Shown here: positions 41,323 through 51,247 of the stretch, piece by piece
Layout of the letters: every line of letters begins with the position of its first letter
How positions within the stretch are numbered: position 1 is the stretch's first letter
DNA from: JAJPHW01 sp963771505
GTDB taxonomy: Bacteria > Acidobacteriota > Terriglobia > Terriglobales > Acidobacteriaceae
DNA length: 64,000 nucleotides
Assembly (NCBI GenBank): GCA_963771505.1
Contig: CAVYTO010000002.1
Coordinates: 434,001-498,000, forward strand
Direction of reading: 5' to 3'
Notes under the pieces: generated by a model
Databases searched by the model: none
The model's input: the letters and a program-made list of their open reading frames with translations, nothing else
Told to the model about the DNA's origin: nothing
Position numbers and translations under genes: made by a program

Positions 41323-43887
41323 ATGTTAGCGCAGCGATTTGCCACCACCACCAAGTCTTGCACTCAAATGTCCCTTATGTGGTTATTGATGGTGATTGCA
41401 CCTTGTTTCGTTTCGATGCCAATGCGGGGGATTACAGCGGGTTCGACGACGACTCTAACCATCACTCCTGATAATTCGGTTCCTGCTGGTACGGCTGTGA
41501 CTCTCTCTGCAACCGTCTCACTTGCGGGCCGCCCAGTTCCGGCAGGCTCCGTCACGTTTTGCGATACATCCTTCGCTTGCCCCGGCCCCGGTGTCCTTGG
41601 AACTGTCCAGTTGACGAATACTGGCGAGGCTACGCTGAAGCTCACTTTGGGTGTAGGCAGTTTCAATCTGGAAGCGACGTTTAATGGGCTCAACGGAGGG
41701 TCGCAGAGTGTTTCTGCGCAGCAAACGCTGATCGTCACCGGCAACTCTACTTATCATTCGATCTCCGCCATTGGACAGGGCGGTGGCATTGGCGGCTATA
41801 CGCTGACGGGGACCGTGACCGCCTTTGGACGAAGTGCGTTCAGCGGCAGTGTCGACTTTGACGATTCGAGTAATGCCAACTTTACTCTGGGCGCAGCGGC
41901 GTTCGATCCGACGACTTTTAGTTCCACCTTAACGCCGGCCCCGAACTCGCCATTCAATATTGGGCCAGGCGCATACTGGGCGGCAAGCGGAGATTTTAAT
42001 GGCGATGGAATTCCTGACCTGGCGGTTGTTGACGATTCCAGCTTGAGTGTCATGTTAGGAAAAGGTGACGGGACGTTCGGCAGCCCTGTAAGGGTGGCCA
42101 CAGGGATACTGTCCCAGTCTGTGGCAGTGGGCGATTTCAATTCAGATGGCATTTTAGACTTGGTGACCGCGAACTACGGGACCAATACGATTGGGGTGTT
42201 TGTAGGAAATGGAGATGGAACATTTCAGCCTCCCGTGACATATGCGACTGGAAATCTGCCAGAGTCAGCGGAAGTCGCGGATGTAAATTGGGATGGTATC
42301 CAGGATGTCGTCGTGGCGAACTCAGCCGACAGTGACGTCAGCGTTTTTCTGGGAAATGGAGATGGCACTTTTCAAGCACAGAGATCCTACCCAGCGGGTG
42401 CGGGGCCGCAGAAGGTGGCAATCGGCGATTTCAACGGTGATGGCTATCCTGATATAGCAACTGCCAATGCCAACGACAATGATGTGACCGTGCTGCTAGG
42501 AAATGGGGATGGCAGCTTCGGAGCGGCTCAGCAATTTGCCACGGGTACCGACCCTAGATCGGTAGAGGTTGGAGATTTCAACGGAGACGGACATCTAGAC
42601 TTGGTCGTCAGCAATTATACCGTTGGGTTCATCAGCATTCTGCTGGGCAACGGAGATGGCACTTTTCAAGTGCAAGTCCCTTATCCTACTGGTTCTACAC
42701 CATTGGGAATGGCGATAGGAGATTTTAATAGCGATGGACTACTCGACGTTGCGGTCGCAAATGCCAATGACAACACCATTTCGGTCCTCCTCGGCAACGC
42801 GGATGGCACCTTTCAAACTCAACAAGTTTATAGCGTGGATGTCAACCCAATCAGCATAGTAACCACCGATTTCAATGGGGACGGACTTCTGGACTTGGCT
42901 ACGTCTACGTTTGAAGGCGGTTCCGTTAGTGTTTTGCTCAGCCAACGACGCGAAAGCACGGTAGCCACAAGTGTGAATGTGCCGGGCCCGGGAATCCATA
43001 ATGTGATCGCGAGTTATCCCGGCGATGGAACTCGAGCAGCCAGCCAGTCGTCTGCAATTCCCCTCGCAGGCGGAGCGGCTATAGCAACCGCAACGAACCT
43101 GATTTCGTCAGCAAACCCAATAGCTCTCGGTCAGAGTGTAGTCTTCACCGCCAGTGTGAGCCCGATCCCCGGTGGGAGTTCAAGCGGAAATGTGATTTTC
43201 TACAATGGATCAACCCCGATGGGAACTGGTGCAGTAAGTGTGTCCGGCGTTGCCACTCTAAGCACCAGCAACCTAGCCGTCGGTGGGGACTCGATCACGG
43301 CGGTCTACTCGGGTAACCCGCTCTTCGCCGCTTCGACGTCATCAGCCGTCATCGAAACGGTCACAAACATTAGTTCGACAAGCTTTGCAGTTACCGCTCC
43401 GCAGACCCCGTTTACATTGTCGGCTGGAGGATCCGCCAACGTTGATGTCGCGGTAACGCCCGTCGGAGGTGCCTTTGATGGGGTCGTAGATCTCACGGTG
43501 TCCGGCCTACCTTCTGGGTTTACGGCTAGCTGGAGCGCTTCGTCAGTCACGCCTGGAAGCATGTCTGCGAGTAGCGTCTTAACAATTCAAGCCCCCGCAG
43601 TAAGTTCTAGCAATCTTAGACGCCAGCATGGCTCCAACCCCCTGGCGCCAGTTAGCTTGGCGGCGGGCCTGTGTCTGTTTTTCGTTAAGCGCAAGCGGAT
43701 GGTTCAAGTGCTTCCTCTATTTTTGACTTGCGCAGTATTGGCTGGCGGAATGATGCTGACCGGTTGTGCCGGTGGACTCGGGGTGTCGTCCGTCCCACGA
43801 ACCCAAGGCACGACTTACACCGCGACGGTCACAGGAAGCAGCGGTGCCCTGCATTCTTCCACGACAGTCGCATTGATCGTTCAGTAG
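41323..43887 (+). CDS. VCBS/FG-GAP repeat surface protein with Ig-like domains
   Basis: 854 residues, probably exported (hydrophobic LMWLLMVIAPCFVSMPM). Residues about 40-145 form an Ig-like domain. About 215-560 hold seven FG-GAP/VCBS units with calcium-binding DxNxDG motifs (GDFNGDGIPDLAVVD, GDFNSDGILDLV and similar), predicting a beta-propeller. Two further Ig-like domains follow. The end carries two hydrophobic segments (SLAAGLCLFFVKRKRM, LFLTCAVLAGGMMLTGCAGG). Proposed role: adhesion or surface binding. AGGTG precedes the ATG. Confidence 0.85.
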   Translation: MLAQRFATTTKSCTQMSLMWLLMVIAPCFVSMPMRGITAGSTTTLTITPDNSVPAGTAVTLSATVSLAGRPVPAGSVTFCDTSFACPGPGVLGTVQLTNTGEATLKLTLGVGSFNLEATFNGLNGGSQSVSAQQTLIVTGNSTYHSISAIGQGGGIGGYTLTGTVTAFGRSAFSGSVDFDDSSNANFTLGAAAFDPTTFSSTLTPAPNSPFNIGPGAYWAASGDFNGDGIPDLAVVDDSSLSVMLGKGDGTFGSPVRVATGILSQSVAVGDFNSDGILDLVTANYGTNTIGVFVGNGDGTFQPPVTYATGNLPESAEVADVNWDGIQDVVVANSADSDVSVFLGNGDGTFQAQRSYPAGAGPQKVAIGDFNGDGYPDIATANANDNDVTVLLGNGDGSFGAAQQFATGTDPRSVEVGDFNGDGHLDLVVSNYTVGFISILLGNGDGTFQVQVPYPTGSTPLGMAIGDFNSDGLLDVAVANANDNTISVLLGNADGTFQTQQVYSVDVNPISIVTTDFNGDGLLDLATSTFEGGSVSVLLSQRRESTVATSVNVPGPGIHNVIASYPGDGTRAASQSSAIPLAGGAAIATATNLISSANPIALGQSVVFTASVSPIPGGSSSGNVIFYNGSTPMGTGAVSVSGVATLSTSNLAVGGDSITAVYSGNPLFAASTSSAVIETVTNISSTSFAVTAPQTPFTLSAGGSANVDVAVTPVGGAFDGVVDLTVSGLPSGFTASWSASSVTPGSMSASSVLTIQAPAVSSSNLRRQHGSNPLAPVSLAAGLCLFFVKRKRMVQVLPLFLTCAVLAGGMMLTGCAGGLGVSSVPRTQGTTYTATVTGSSGALHSSTTVALIVQ

Positions 43888-43932
43888 AGAGAGACCTTTT
43901 GCAGGAATTCCAAAATTGCGAATGAGGCAAGC

Positions 43933-44922
43933 ATGACAAAGCTGTACGACAACACAGTGCTACTTGTAGAAGACTCTCCAATTTACCAGCGCATTATCGC
44001 TGGACATCTTCGAAACTGGGGCTTCGAGATGACGCTCGCAACCGATGGCGAAGCGGCTTGGGCACTGTTGCGGGAACCGAACTGTCCGCGCCTGGTGCTG
44101 ATGGACTGGGTGATGCCGAAGTTGGACGGGGTAGACCTTTGTAAGCGACTGCGCGAGCTTCCATCCGGAACTCCCTATACCTACATGCTACTGCTGACGG
44201 GGAAAGATGGGAGGGCCGATTTGCTCAAGGCAATGGATGCAGGCGTGGATGATTACTTGTCGAAGCCGTTCGACGAGTTAGAACTGAAGGCACGATTATT
44301 TTGCGGAAAGAGAGTCATTGATTTGCAAAATCAACTGGTAGCCGCGCGAGAGACCTTGCGGTACGCCGCCTCGCATGACTTCCTTACTGGGCTAATGAAT
44401 CGCAAAGAGATCATGGATTCTCTTCAACGTGAGGTATCCAGAGCGAACCGCGAACGCACCAAACTGGCTATCGCCATGATTGACATCGATCATTTTAAGT
44501 CCGTGAACGATGAACTGGGACACCTATTCGGGGATGAGGCATTGAGGGAAGTTGCGCGACGGTTCCAATCACAGCTCCGCGTCTACGACTCAATAGGCAG
44601 GTACGGCGGCGAGGAATTGCTCCTATTACTTCCGGGATGCGATACCACCTCCGCGCTCATCCGAATGGATCAAATTCGGACTGTAATATCTGGAACCCCA
44701 ATTGATGCTCTGGGAAAGACGCGAAAGATAACTGTGAGCGTCGGCGTCGCGGTGTCGGACCATGTCGCCGCCATTGGTGCCAATGAGCTTCTCAATCAAG
44801 CCGACATTGGGCTTTATCAAGCTAAGAAGAACGGACGCAATAGAGTGGAGTTGACACAAAGTCCACCCAGTGAGCAGCTCGCTTTTATTGTGCCATCACA
44901 TTCGTCTGGCGCCCGGATATGA
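43933..44922 (+). CDS. Response regulator with GGDEF domain (diguanylate cyclase)
   Basis: 329 residues. Receiver domain (1-125) with phospho-acceptor D58 (LMDWVMPKLDG) and K111 (YLSKPF). GGDEF domain (about 150-310) with active-site GGEEL (225-229). An RxxD inhibitory site (R216-V-Y-D219) lies five residues before it, so product inhibition is likely. It should make c-di-GMP on phosphorylation. First gene of a four-gene signalling cluster; overlaps the next gene by four bases. Confidence 0.93.
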   Translation: MTKLYDNTVLLVEDSPIYQRIIAGHLRNWGFEMTLATDGEAAWALLREPNCPRLVLMDWVMPKLDGVDLCKRLRELPSGTPYTYMLLLTGKDGRADLLKAMDAGVDDYLSKPFDELELKARLFCGKRVIDLQNQLVAARETLRYAASHDFLTGLMNRKEIMDSLQREVSRANRERTKLAIAMIDIDHFKSVNDELGHLFGDEALREVARRFQSQLRVYDSIGRYGGEELLLLLPGCDTTSALIRMDQIRTVISGTPIDALGKTRKITVSVGVAVSDHVAAIGANELLNQADIGLYQAKKNGRNRVELTQSPPSEQLAFIVPSHSSGARI

Positions 44923-45341
44923 CAACCATCTTGCTCGTTGAAGACAGCAGAGTATTGCGCGTAGCTACCGGCAGGCTATTACTCAAGGAAGGCTACAACG
45001 TGATCCCAGCGTGCGACGGCGATGAAGCGTTAATCATCGCAAGGGATCAACATCCCGACCTTGTCATTCTGGACCTACTTCTTCCCAAGCGTAGCGGTCC
45101 GGAAGTTCTGCGAACGCTGAAAAGCAACGTCATCACGCGACACATCCCGGTTATCGTGCTAAGCGGGATGTCGGACAAAAATGGACAGAAACTTGTGCGC
45201 GAAGGGGCTGTGGCGTTTCTGGAAAAGGGGCGGCTGCTTGACGATCCCCAGGCGCTTTTGGATGCCGTAAAGCGCAACCTTGTGCAATCTACCGTTATGT
45301 CCGGATGCTTAAATGAATCCCTTGGCGTGATATCCAAATGA
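44919..45341 (+). CDS. Single-domain response regulator
   Basis: 140 residues, CheY-like. Acidic pair E8-D9 in LLVEDSR, phospho-acceptor D52 (VILDLLLPKRSG), a conserved serine in VIVLSGMSD and lysine in AFLEKGRLL. It starts within the stop of the GGDEF gene and its own stop overlaps the hybrid kinase start, so it probably relays phosphate between these proteins (inference). Confidence 0.92.
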   Translation: MTTILLVEDSRVLRVATGRLLLKEGYNVIPACDGDEALIIARDQHPDLVILDLLLPKRSGPEVLRTLKSNVITRHIPVIVLSGMSDKNGQKLVREGAVAFLEKGRLLDDPQALLDAVKRNLVQSTVMSGCLNESLGVISK

Positions 45342-47167
45342 AGCCTAACGGCAAACTTTCGCTGAAAATCAGTGCCTCCAGCGGCGGCTCCAGGTTTACC
45401 AGTGCTGAGCGCCGGGAATGGCGGCTCTGGTCCACCGCCGTCGTCATTACTCTGATTCTAACCGTGGGATTAGTTTCCTTCCTGCTTCCGCACCCCCGTA
45501 TGAACGGGAAGATACCGGAAGGGCTCCAAATCATCGGAGTGGTTAGAGGCTTGGTGTCAATTGTGCTCCTGTTCGATCTTTACGTGATGTACCAGCACTT
45601 GCAGATTTACAACATGCGCCGCCGGCTCATGGAACGCGACGAACTGTTTCGTCTAATTAGTGAGAATGCGGCGGATATGATTGCTCTGGTCGATACCGAC
45701 GGTAAATGTCTTTACAACAGCCCCGCCTATTCGACGATTCTCGGATATTCAGCCGAAGAGTTACAGGGTGTCACATACAGCGAGCAGATTCATCCAGATG
45801 ACCAGGAGCGCGTTCGCGAGGCCGCCACAGAGACAAAGATTTCCGGAACCGGACGCAGAATTGAATTCCGCATGCGGCACAAAGATGGAAGCTGGCGCGC
45901 CTTGGAGTCCACCGCCAGTGCAATCACAAACGCATCCGGTAAAGTTGACAAATTTGTTGTCGTCAACCGCGACATCACCGATCGAAAAAGACTCGAAGAG
46001 CAATACCGTCAAGCCCAAAAGATGGAGGCCGTCGGTAGGCTCTCGGGAGGAATCGCACACGACTTTAATAACCTTCTAGGCGTCATCGTCGGCTTCGCAG
46101 AAATCTTGCAGGGAAATCTCAGTGAGTCACCAATTCTTGCCGACAGTGTCGAGGAGATTCTGAAAGCGAGCAAGCGTGCTGGCGCCTTGACACGTCAGTT
46201 ATTGGCTTTCAGCCGCCAGCAAGTGTTGGAACCCAGGGTCCTTGAATTGAATGGCACCATCTCGGAAATCGAAAAGATGGTGAGAAGGATTATTGGGGAG
46301 GACATCGAGCTTACGACCAATCTTTATTCAATGCTGGGCAGAATCAAAGCCGATGAGGGACAAATCGAGCAGGTTCTCTTGAATCTGGTGGTAAACGCCC
46401 GCGATGCGATGCCAACCGGCGGAAAACTCATCATCGAGACAAGCAACGTCGCTCTCGATGAGAGTTTTGCGCAGCAAAGGGCCTACCCGATCAAGCTCGG
46501 TGACTACGCGCTCATCACGGTTACGGACACGGGCATTGGAATGAATGCTGACATTGAAGCCCATATTTTTGAACCATTTTTCACGACAAAGGAAAAAGGA
46601 AAGGGTACCGGGCTTGGACTCGCGACCGTATACGGGATCGTAAAACAGAGTGGAGGGTATATTGAGGTCTCAAGCAAGCCGAGTCTGGGAACCAGCTTCC
46701 GAATATATCTGCCGCTCGTCAATGATGAACCTGTCGCGAGGATGCGCCCTAGCGAACAAACGACTCTGGCAAAGCCGAATTGTACGATCCTGGTAGTTGA
46801 AGACGAGGAATCGCTTCTGAAATCCACCTGCTGTCTTTTACGTTCCTTGGGCTATAAAGTCGTGTCGGCAACTAGCGGAGACGCCGCCCTCCGAATTGTC
46901 GAGCAGATGAGAGGGGATATCGATTTAGTCTTAGCCGACGTCGTCATGCCGGGGATGGGCGGCTTGGAACTTGTCGAGAAACTATTGGCGACTTGGAACG
47001 GATTTGGTGTGATCTTCATGTCTGGTTACACCGGGCAATCCGCTGGTCGCAACTCGGAGTTCTCGCCCAATTCGCTGTTCTTGCTGAAGCCGTTCACTAA
47101 GGATGATCTTGCACAAAAGGTGAATGAGGTGTTGCACACGCAGACTCCGTTAGCAGCTAGCTGCTAA
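45338..47167 (+). CDS. Hybrid sensor histidine kinase (PAS, HisKA, HATPase, receiver)
   Basis: 609 residues. Two N-terminal membrane helices (about 33-50 and 64-80). PAS domain (about 104-222). Dimerisation box with H241 (GGIAHDFNNLLG). ATPase with N box VLLNLVVNARDAMP, G1 DTGIGM and G2 GKGTGLGLATVYGIV. C-terminal receiver with aspartate in LADVVMPGMGG. ATGA overlap with the upstream receiver gene. It is the likely phospho-donor for the neighbouring receivers. Confidence 0.95.
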   Translation: MKPNGKLSLKISASSGGSRFTSAERREWRLWSTAVVITLILTVGLVSFLLPHPRMNGKIPEGLQIIGVVRGLVSIVLLFDLYVMYQHLQIYNMRRRLMERDELFRLISENAADMIALVDTDGKCLYNSPAYSTILGYSAEELQGVTYSEQIHPDDQERVREAATETKISGTGRRIEFRMRHKDGSWRALESTASAITNASGKVDKFVVVNRDITDRKRLEEQYRQAQKMEAVGRLSGGIAHDFNNLLGVIVGFAEILQGNLSESPILADSVEEILKASKRAGALTRQLLAFSRQQVLEPRVLELNGTISEIEKMVRRIIGEDIELTTNLYSMLGRIKADEGQIEQVLLNLVVNARDAMPTGGKLIIETSNVALDESFAQQRAYPIKLGDYALITVTDTGIGMNADIEAHIFEPFFTTKEKGKGTGLGLATVYGIVKQSGGYIEVSSKPSLGTSFRIYLPLVNDEPVARMRPSEQTTLAKPNCTILVVEDEESLLKSTCCLLRSLGYKVVSATSGDAALRIVEQMRGDIDLVLADVVMPGMGGLELVEKLLATWNGFGVIFMSGYTGQSAGRNSEFSPNSLFLLKPFTKDDLAQKVNEVLHTQTPLAASC

Positions 47168-47192
47168 CAGGCTCGATTTGTAAAGGGGAGAT

Positions 47193-47876
47193 ATGAAACG
47201 ACTTTTGATGGTGGACGATGATGAATCGATGCGCAAGCTTGTCAGAATGCGGTTGTCAGATAGCTATGAGGTTTTGGATACGGGCGATCCTGCACAGGCT
47301 CTGGCTATCGCGCTGGAGAGTCAGCCTCACGGCATCATGTTGGATGTGTTGATGCCCAAATTGTCTGGTTTTGAACTCTGTCAAAGCTTCCAGTCGCTTA
47401 GCTACACTGCCAACATACCTCTGTTTGTCGTGAGTGGCGGAGGAGAGGCACGGGCCAAGTACGAAGAACATTGTCAAAGACTTGGCGTAAAGGCATACAT
47501 CGAAAAGCCAATCGACTTCTCCCGGCTCAAATCCATTTTGGCAACAGAACTGAAGAAAGACCTGCCGGAGCGCAGGAATGAAGTGCGTATCCGCATGCGC
47601 CTTGCGCTGAAACTGAAAGGAATTAGCGCCGACGGCCAACTGATCGAGCAATTTGCCACCACCGAAGATGTCAGCGCTCAAGGGTTTCTCGGGAGTTGCG
47701 AGAAAGCGCTGGTAAAAGGCTCTGTGTTTGAGGTATTTCTGTTGCGCGAAACAGCCTACTACGCGGGGAGGGCTCGTGTAGTTAGAAAGGAATCTGGTAG
47801 TGCACCCTGGCAGCGTTACGGATTTCAGTTTGAGGAGACGACCACCGAGTGGGTAATGCAGCAAAATCGATGTTAG
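47193..47876 (+). CDS. Receiver-PilZ response regulator
   Basis: 227 residues. Receiver (1-120) with DDD at 8-10, acceptor D51 (IMLDVLMPKLSG) and lysine in YIEKPID. The C-terminal PilZ domain has RxxxR (RNEVR) and a DxSxxG motif (DVSAQG), the c-di-GMP-binding pair, so both inputs look functional. It follows the hybrid kinase by 25 bp with AAAGGGG upstream and ends the cluster: writer, relay, kinase and reader in one operon. Confidence 0.88.
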   Translation: MKRLLMVDDDESMRKLVRMRLSDSYEVLDTGDPAQALAIALESQPHGIMLDVLMPKLSGFELCQSFQSLSYTANIPLFVVSGGGEARAKYEEHCQRLGVKAYIEKPIDFSRLKSILATELKKDLPERRNEVRIRMRLALKLKGISADGQLIEQFATTEDVSAQGFLGSCEKALVKGSVFEVFLLRETAYYAGRARVVRKESGSAPWQRYGFQFEETTTEWVMQQNRC

Positions 47877-48417
47877 CTCACAAGATGCCCGGTGAGCCGA
47901 TCTCGTAAGCGTGCCAGACTGGCTATGCTTGTGCTCCTCTCAAACGCTCGCAGTTTTGTCCCCCCTATTGGAATGAGATTGAACCAGAGGTCGCGCCGCT
48001 CTGGAGGCTGCCTAAACCGTTGTAGCATTGACACTCTGCTCAAAAATTTCAAGATTTGCTATTTCTTGCGATATTGTCCGTCGCAGCGCTTTTCCCCGTC
48101 TGGATAAACGTAATTTACCGTTTTCGGAACAAATCCCTCAATAGGCGTGAATCGGGTTCAATTGATGGTATAATTTGGTGACTTGCGTGCTATCCGAATC
48201 CATTTGATCGGACCTTCGGTCATAACCCCTTTGTCGTCATCGTAATCCTCTAGCCATAGACCCAGCATTTGGGCAAATGCGCGGTTTTGTTCGGATTTCG
48301 TAAAAGACTCTTTCCTCCCAAAGCGGGATCTTCATATCCTGTTACTTTCTAAGCTTGGGGTACAGCCAGAATCGGGACGGCTAATGCTGGTCGGACCATG
48401 GTTGCAGAGATAGATAG
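47877..48417. other. Intergenic region with a possible promoter
   Basis: About 540 bp. TATAAT occurs at 48169-48174 with no good -35, far from the next start. Nothing else supportable. Confidence 0.35.
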
Positions 48418-48639
48418 ATGGTACATACCTACCAAATAGGGATTTTTCTACTCGGAATGGGCGTTGGAGCGTTTTTCACCGCTGTCGTCCAAGCCGCCCA
48501 CTTTCGCGCTTTAAAGTCGCTTCTGCGTTCTAAGGATAAAACTTCCCCTGTCAGCCAGCCGGAGACACAGGGCTCGGAGTTTCCACTCTCGGTCGAGGAG
48601 TTATCCGCACGCCAAAGCATATCGCTATTAAGGCAATGA
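48418..48639 (+). CDS. Small membrane protein
   Basis: 73 residues. One N-terminal membrane helix with a glycine zipper (IGIFLLGMGVGAFFTAVVQA), a basic stretch (HFRALKSLLRSKDK), then a polar tail. Starts ATG at 48418. No family recognised; it precedes the sigma-54 activator by 27 bp and could be co-transcribed with it. Confidence 0.55.
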   Translation: MVHTYQIGIFLLGMGVGAFFTAVVQAAHFRALKSLLRSKDKTSPVSQPETQGSEFPLSVEELSARQSISLLRQ

Positions 48640-48666
48640 TGGCCGGAATCATCTCGATCCGGAAAC

Positions 48667-50181
48667 GTGTCTGGAACCACCGTTTACGGCGCGAAACTGC
48701 CCGCGAGGGTGGTATTTCCGAGCTTTGGGCGAATTTGCCGCCTTCGTTTGCGGAGCGTAGATGAGACGGGGGTAAACAGTCTGCTGAATCTACTTGTAAT
48801 CGATGACGACCAACGGCAGTTGACCTTGCTGCACGAGTGCGTTCGGCAAGAGGGACTAAATGTTGCCACTGCCTTCGGCTCGAAGGCTGGGATGGAAACC
48901 TTTCATTCGCTGCGCCCCAAGATCGTAGTGATCGACCTGGCGTCACCGGTCACGAGCGGGATGGAGGTTCTTGAACAAATTGTCGCTACAGACCCTGGCG
49001 TTGAAGTGATTTTGATGACGGAAAATTACTCTCCAGAGTCTGCCGTTGAGGCAATTAAGAAGGGCGCAGCAGACTACCTTACAAAGCCCACCGACCTAGA
49101 TAAGCTCCGGACGCGAGTCAGCAGCTTGTTGGCCGAGGCTGCGATACGAAAGCGCACTGCCGATCTTGATCATCAATTGATGGGAGCTTATCAATTCCAC
49201 GGCATGGTCGGCCGTAGCCCGCTAATGCTGGAACTTTACGCGAAAATCCGAAGGGTCGCACCTCATTATCGAACTATTCTTGTCGGAGGACCCACGGGAA
49301 CTGGAAAGGAATTGGTTGCTCGCGCACTCCACGGGTTGAGCCCAGTTTCTACCGGTCCATTCGTTGTGTGCAATTGTTCGGCCATCGTGGATACGCTTGC
49401 GGAGAGCGAACTTTTTGGCTACTCAAGAGGAGCATTCACCGGAGCCAGCCAGGACAGAAAAGGAGTCTTCGAAGCTGCCAACGGCGGGACCGTGTTTCTG
49501 GATGAGATTGGCGAACTGCCATTGATCGGGCAGGCAAAACTGCTGCGAGTGTTGCAAAACCGCGAGATCCAAAGAGTCGGTTCAACGACTCTCCGTGCTG
49601 TAGATATTCGGGTAATCGCCGCCACGAACCGAAATCTGGAAGAGATGGTGAAGGAGGGGCAGTTCAGGGAGGACTTATATTACCGCCTTGCGATGGTGGA
49701 AATATGCCTACCTCGCCTCGCTGACCGGAAGGAGGACATTCCGCTATTGAAACGGCACTTTGTTGAGCAGTTTGCGGCCGCCTACAACAAGCCGATCACA
49801 GGCTTCACTCGGCGCGCCCAGATTAAAATGGCTGCGTATTCCTGGCCGGGCAATGTTCGGCAGCTCGAAAATGTTATTGGGAGTGTTTGCATGATGGCGG
49901 ATGGTCCCCTGCTGGACCTTGATGACCTGCCCAAGGATGTTCGAGATTTTGAGAGCACGCCTCTCAGCGAAGATGCCGGTTTCCTTTCTCTTGAAGAATT
50001 GCAAAGGCGACACGTAGTGCGGGTTTTGGAGTGTGTGGGTGGGAATAAAGCGCGCGCCGCCGAAATACTAGGAGTTGGGCGGAACACGATTTATCACTTC
50101 CTCTCCAAGATTCATAACGATAGGTCTGAACACTTCGCGGTACACGAGCCAGTAGGAGGAGGTTCGCAAAAACTGCATTGA
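48667..50181 (+). CDS. Sigma-54-dependent response regulator (NtrC family)
   Basis: 504 residues from GTG at 48667; the N-terminal 40 residues are not conserved and the true start may be later. Receiver with acidic DDD near 46-48 and acceptor D90 (VIDLASP). AAA+ domain with Walker A GGPTGTGKE (about 207-215), sigma-54-contacting GAFTGA (255-260) and Walker B GGTVFLDEIGELP. C-terminal Fis-type helix-turn-helix (NKARAAEILGVGRNTIYHFL). Activates transcription from -24/-12 promoters. No cognate kinase is adjacent. Sigma-54-type promoters precede the pilin genes at 18-20 kb, but a link is untested. Confidence 0.93.
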   Translation: MSGTTVYGAKLPARVVFPSFGRICRLRLRSVDETGVNSLLNLLVIDDDQRQLTLLHECVRQEGLNVATAFGSKAGMETFHSLRPKIVVIDLASPVTSGMEVLEQIVATDPGVEVILMTENYSPESAVEAIKKGAADYLTKPTDLDKLRTRVSSLLAEAAIRKRTADLDHQLMGAYQFHGMVGRSPLMLELYAKIRRVAPHYRTILVGGPTGTGKELVARALHGLSPVSTGPFVVCNCSAIVDTLAESELFGYSRGAFTGASQDRKGVFEAANGGTVFLDEIGELPLIGQAKLLRVLQNREIQRVGSTTLRAVDIRVIAATNRNLEEMVKEGQFREDLYYRLAMVEICLPRLADRKEDIPLLKRHFVEQFAAAYNKPITGFTRRAQIKMAAYSWPGNVRQLENVIGSVCMMADGPLLDLDDLPKDVRDFESTPLSEDAGFLSLEELQRRHVVRVLECVGGNKARAAEILGVGRNTIYHFLSKIHNDRSEHFAVHEPVGGGSQKLH

Positions 50182-50321
50182 CACACGAGGCACCGTGCAT
50201 CCAAACAACCGATTCCTTCCAAGCTCAGCACCTGTGGAATTCGCTAAACAATGTAGTACCGCCCGGTGATTAAGGGAGTATAAGCATTGGTAAGCCGTTT
50301 TTCAGGACTCCGAGGGACATT

Positions 50322-51128
50322 TTGCTACCAATTGGCCAGAGACTTCGATCCACCCGCGAGCAGCTTGGGCTAACCATGAGAGATGTCGAGGAATCCACAG
50401 GCAGAATTGCCCAGAGGTACGGAAATCCAGAATTTGTTATTGCAGCGAGTCGCCTGTCGGACCTGGAAACCAAGGGAACAACCCCAAGCATCTATCGTCT
50501 TTATTCTCTCGCTGCGGTCTACCATCTAGATCTTTCGGAAATATTGTCCTGGCTGGGTCTGCACGTTGGCAGCATCGCTGAGGATGGCAAAGCTTCGCTT
50601 CCCAAGAAATCTCATCTCATTGGGGCGTTGATCAAGCCTTCTGAGGTGCAGATTCCGGTTAGCCTCGACCCGGGCTTTGATGCACGACAAACAGCAGACT
50701 TTGGTCGTATGGTAGAGAAGTGGGGCGATGTTCCGATGGCGTATCTGGCTCAATTTGCTCGTCCGGGCTACGTGTATGGTTACGTCGGCACCGAGGATCT
50801 AACTATGTATCCTCTACTCATGCCCGGAAGCTTTCTCCAAGTCGACGAAACCAAGAGTGAGGTGGTTTCGGGATGCTGGCGATCCGAATACGAGCGTCCG
50901 ATTTACTTTGTCGAAACGCGGTCAGGGCATACGTGTTGTTGGTGTACTTTGGAAGACGGCAATATCATCCTTCAGCCGCATCCGTTGTCGCCGGTGTCGG
51001 CGAGAGTTCTTAGATTTCCCAACCAAGCCGAGGTCATCGGCCAGGTTGTTGGCGTCGCAATGAGACTTGGGGAGTGGGTCACTATGACAGACGACCGGGG
51101 TTCAAGAGCCGCGCATTCGTCTGGATAG
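50322..51128 (+). CDS. XRE-family regulator with S24/LexA-like C-terminal domain
   Basis: 268 residues. Helix-turn-helix (GQRLRSTREQLGLTMRDVEE with SRLSDLETKGTTPS; about 5-75). The C-terminal region (LLMPGSFLQVD and AEVIGQVVGVAMRL) follows the S24 peptidase layout of CI/LexA-like repressors, although a clear lysine partner for catalysis was not identified. The start is TTG at 50322 with GAGGGA six bases upstream; no ATG fits. Could be a phage-type repressor retained in the island. Confidence 0.75.
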   Translation: MLPIGQRLRSTREQLGLTMRDVEESTGRIAQRYGNPEFVIAASRLSDLETKGTTPSIYRLYSLAAVYHLDLSEILSWLGLHVGSIAEDGKASLPKKSHLIGALIKPSEVQIPVSLDPGFDARQTADFGRMVEKWGDVPMAYLAQFARPGYVYGYVGTEDLTMYPLLMPGSFLQVDETKSEVVSGCWRSEYERPIYFVETRSGHTCCWCTLEDGNIILQPHPLSPVSARVLRFPNQAEVIGQVVGVAMRLGEWVTMTDDRGSRAAHSSG

Positions 51129-51247
51129 TAGACCCCGCGGAGCAGTGCAGGCATGGATCTGGCTGCCATTGTTGTTAAAAGCTCGCACTGCCATTCTGAC
51201 CGGCCTCACAACAAGTGCCTGCGTGATGCTAAACGCCGGAGAACTCT

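Noticed and set aside
41323..43887. Regularly spaced similar DNA segments that could suggest a CRISPR-like or satellite repeat
   Set aside because: They encode the GDFNGDG/GNGDGTF protein repeats in one long frame and vary at third positions; no constant repeat with unique spacers exists in the window.
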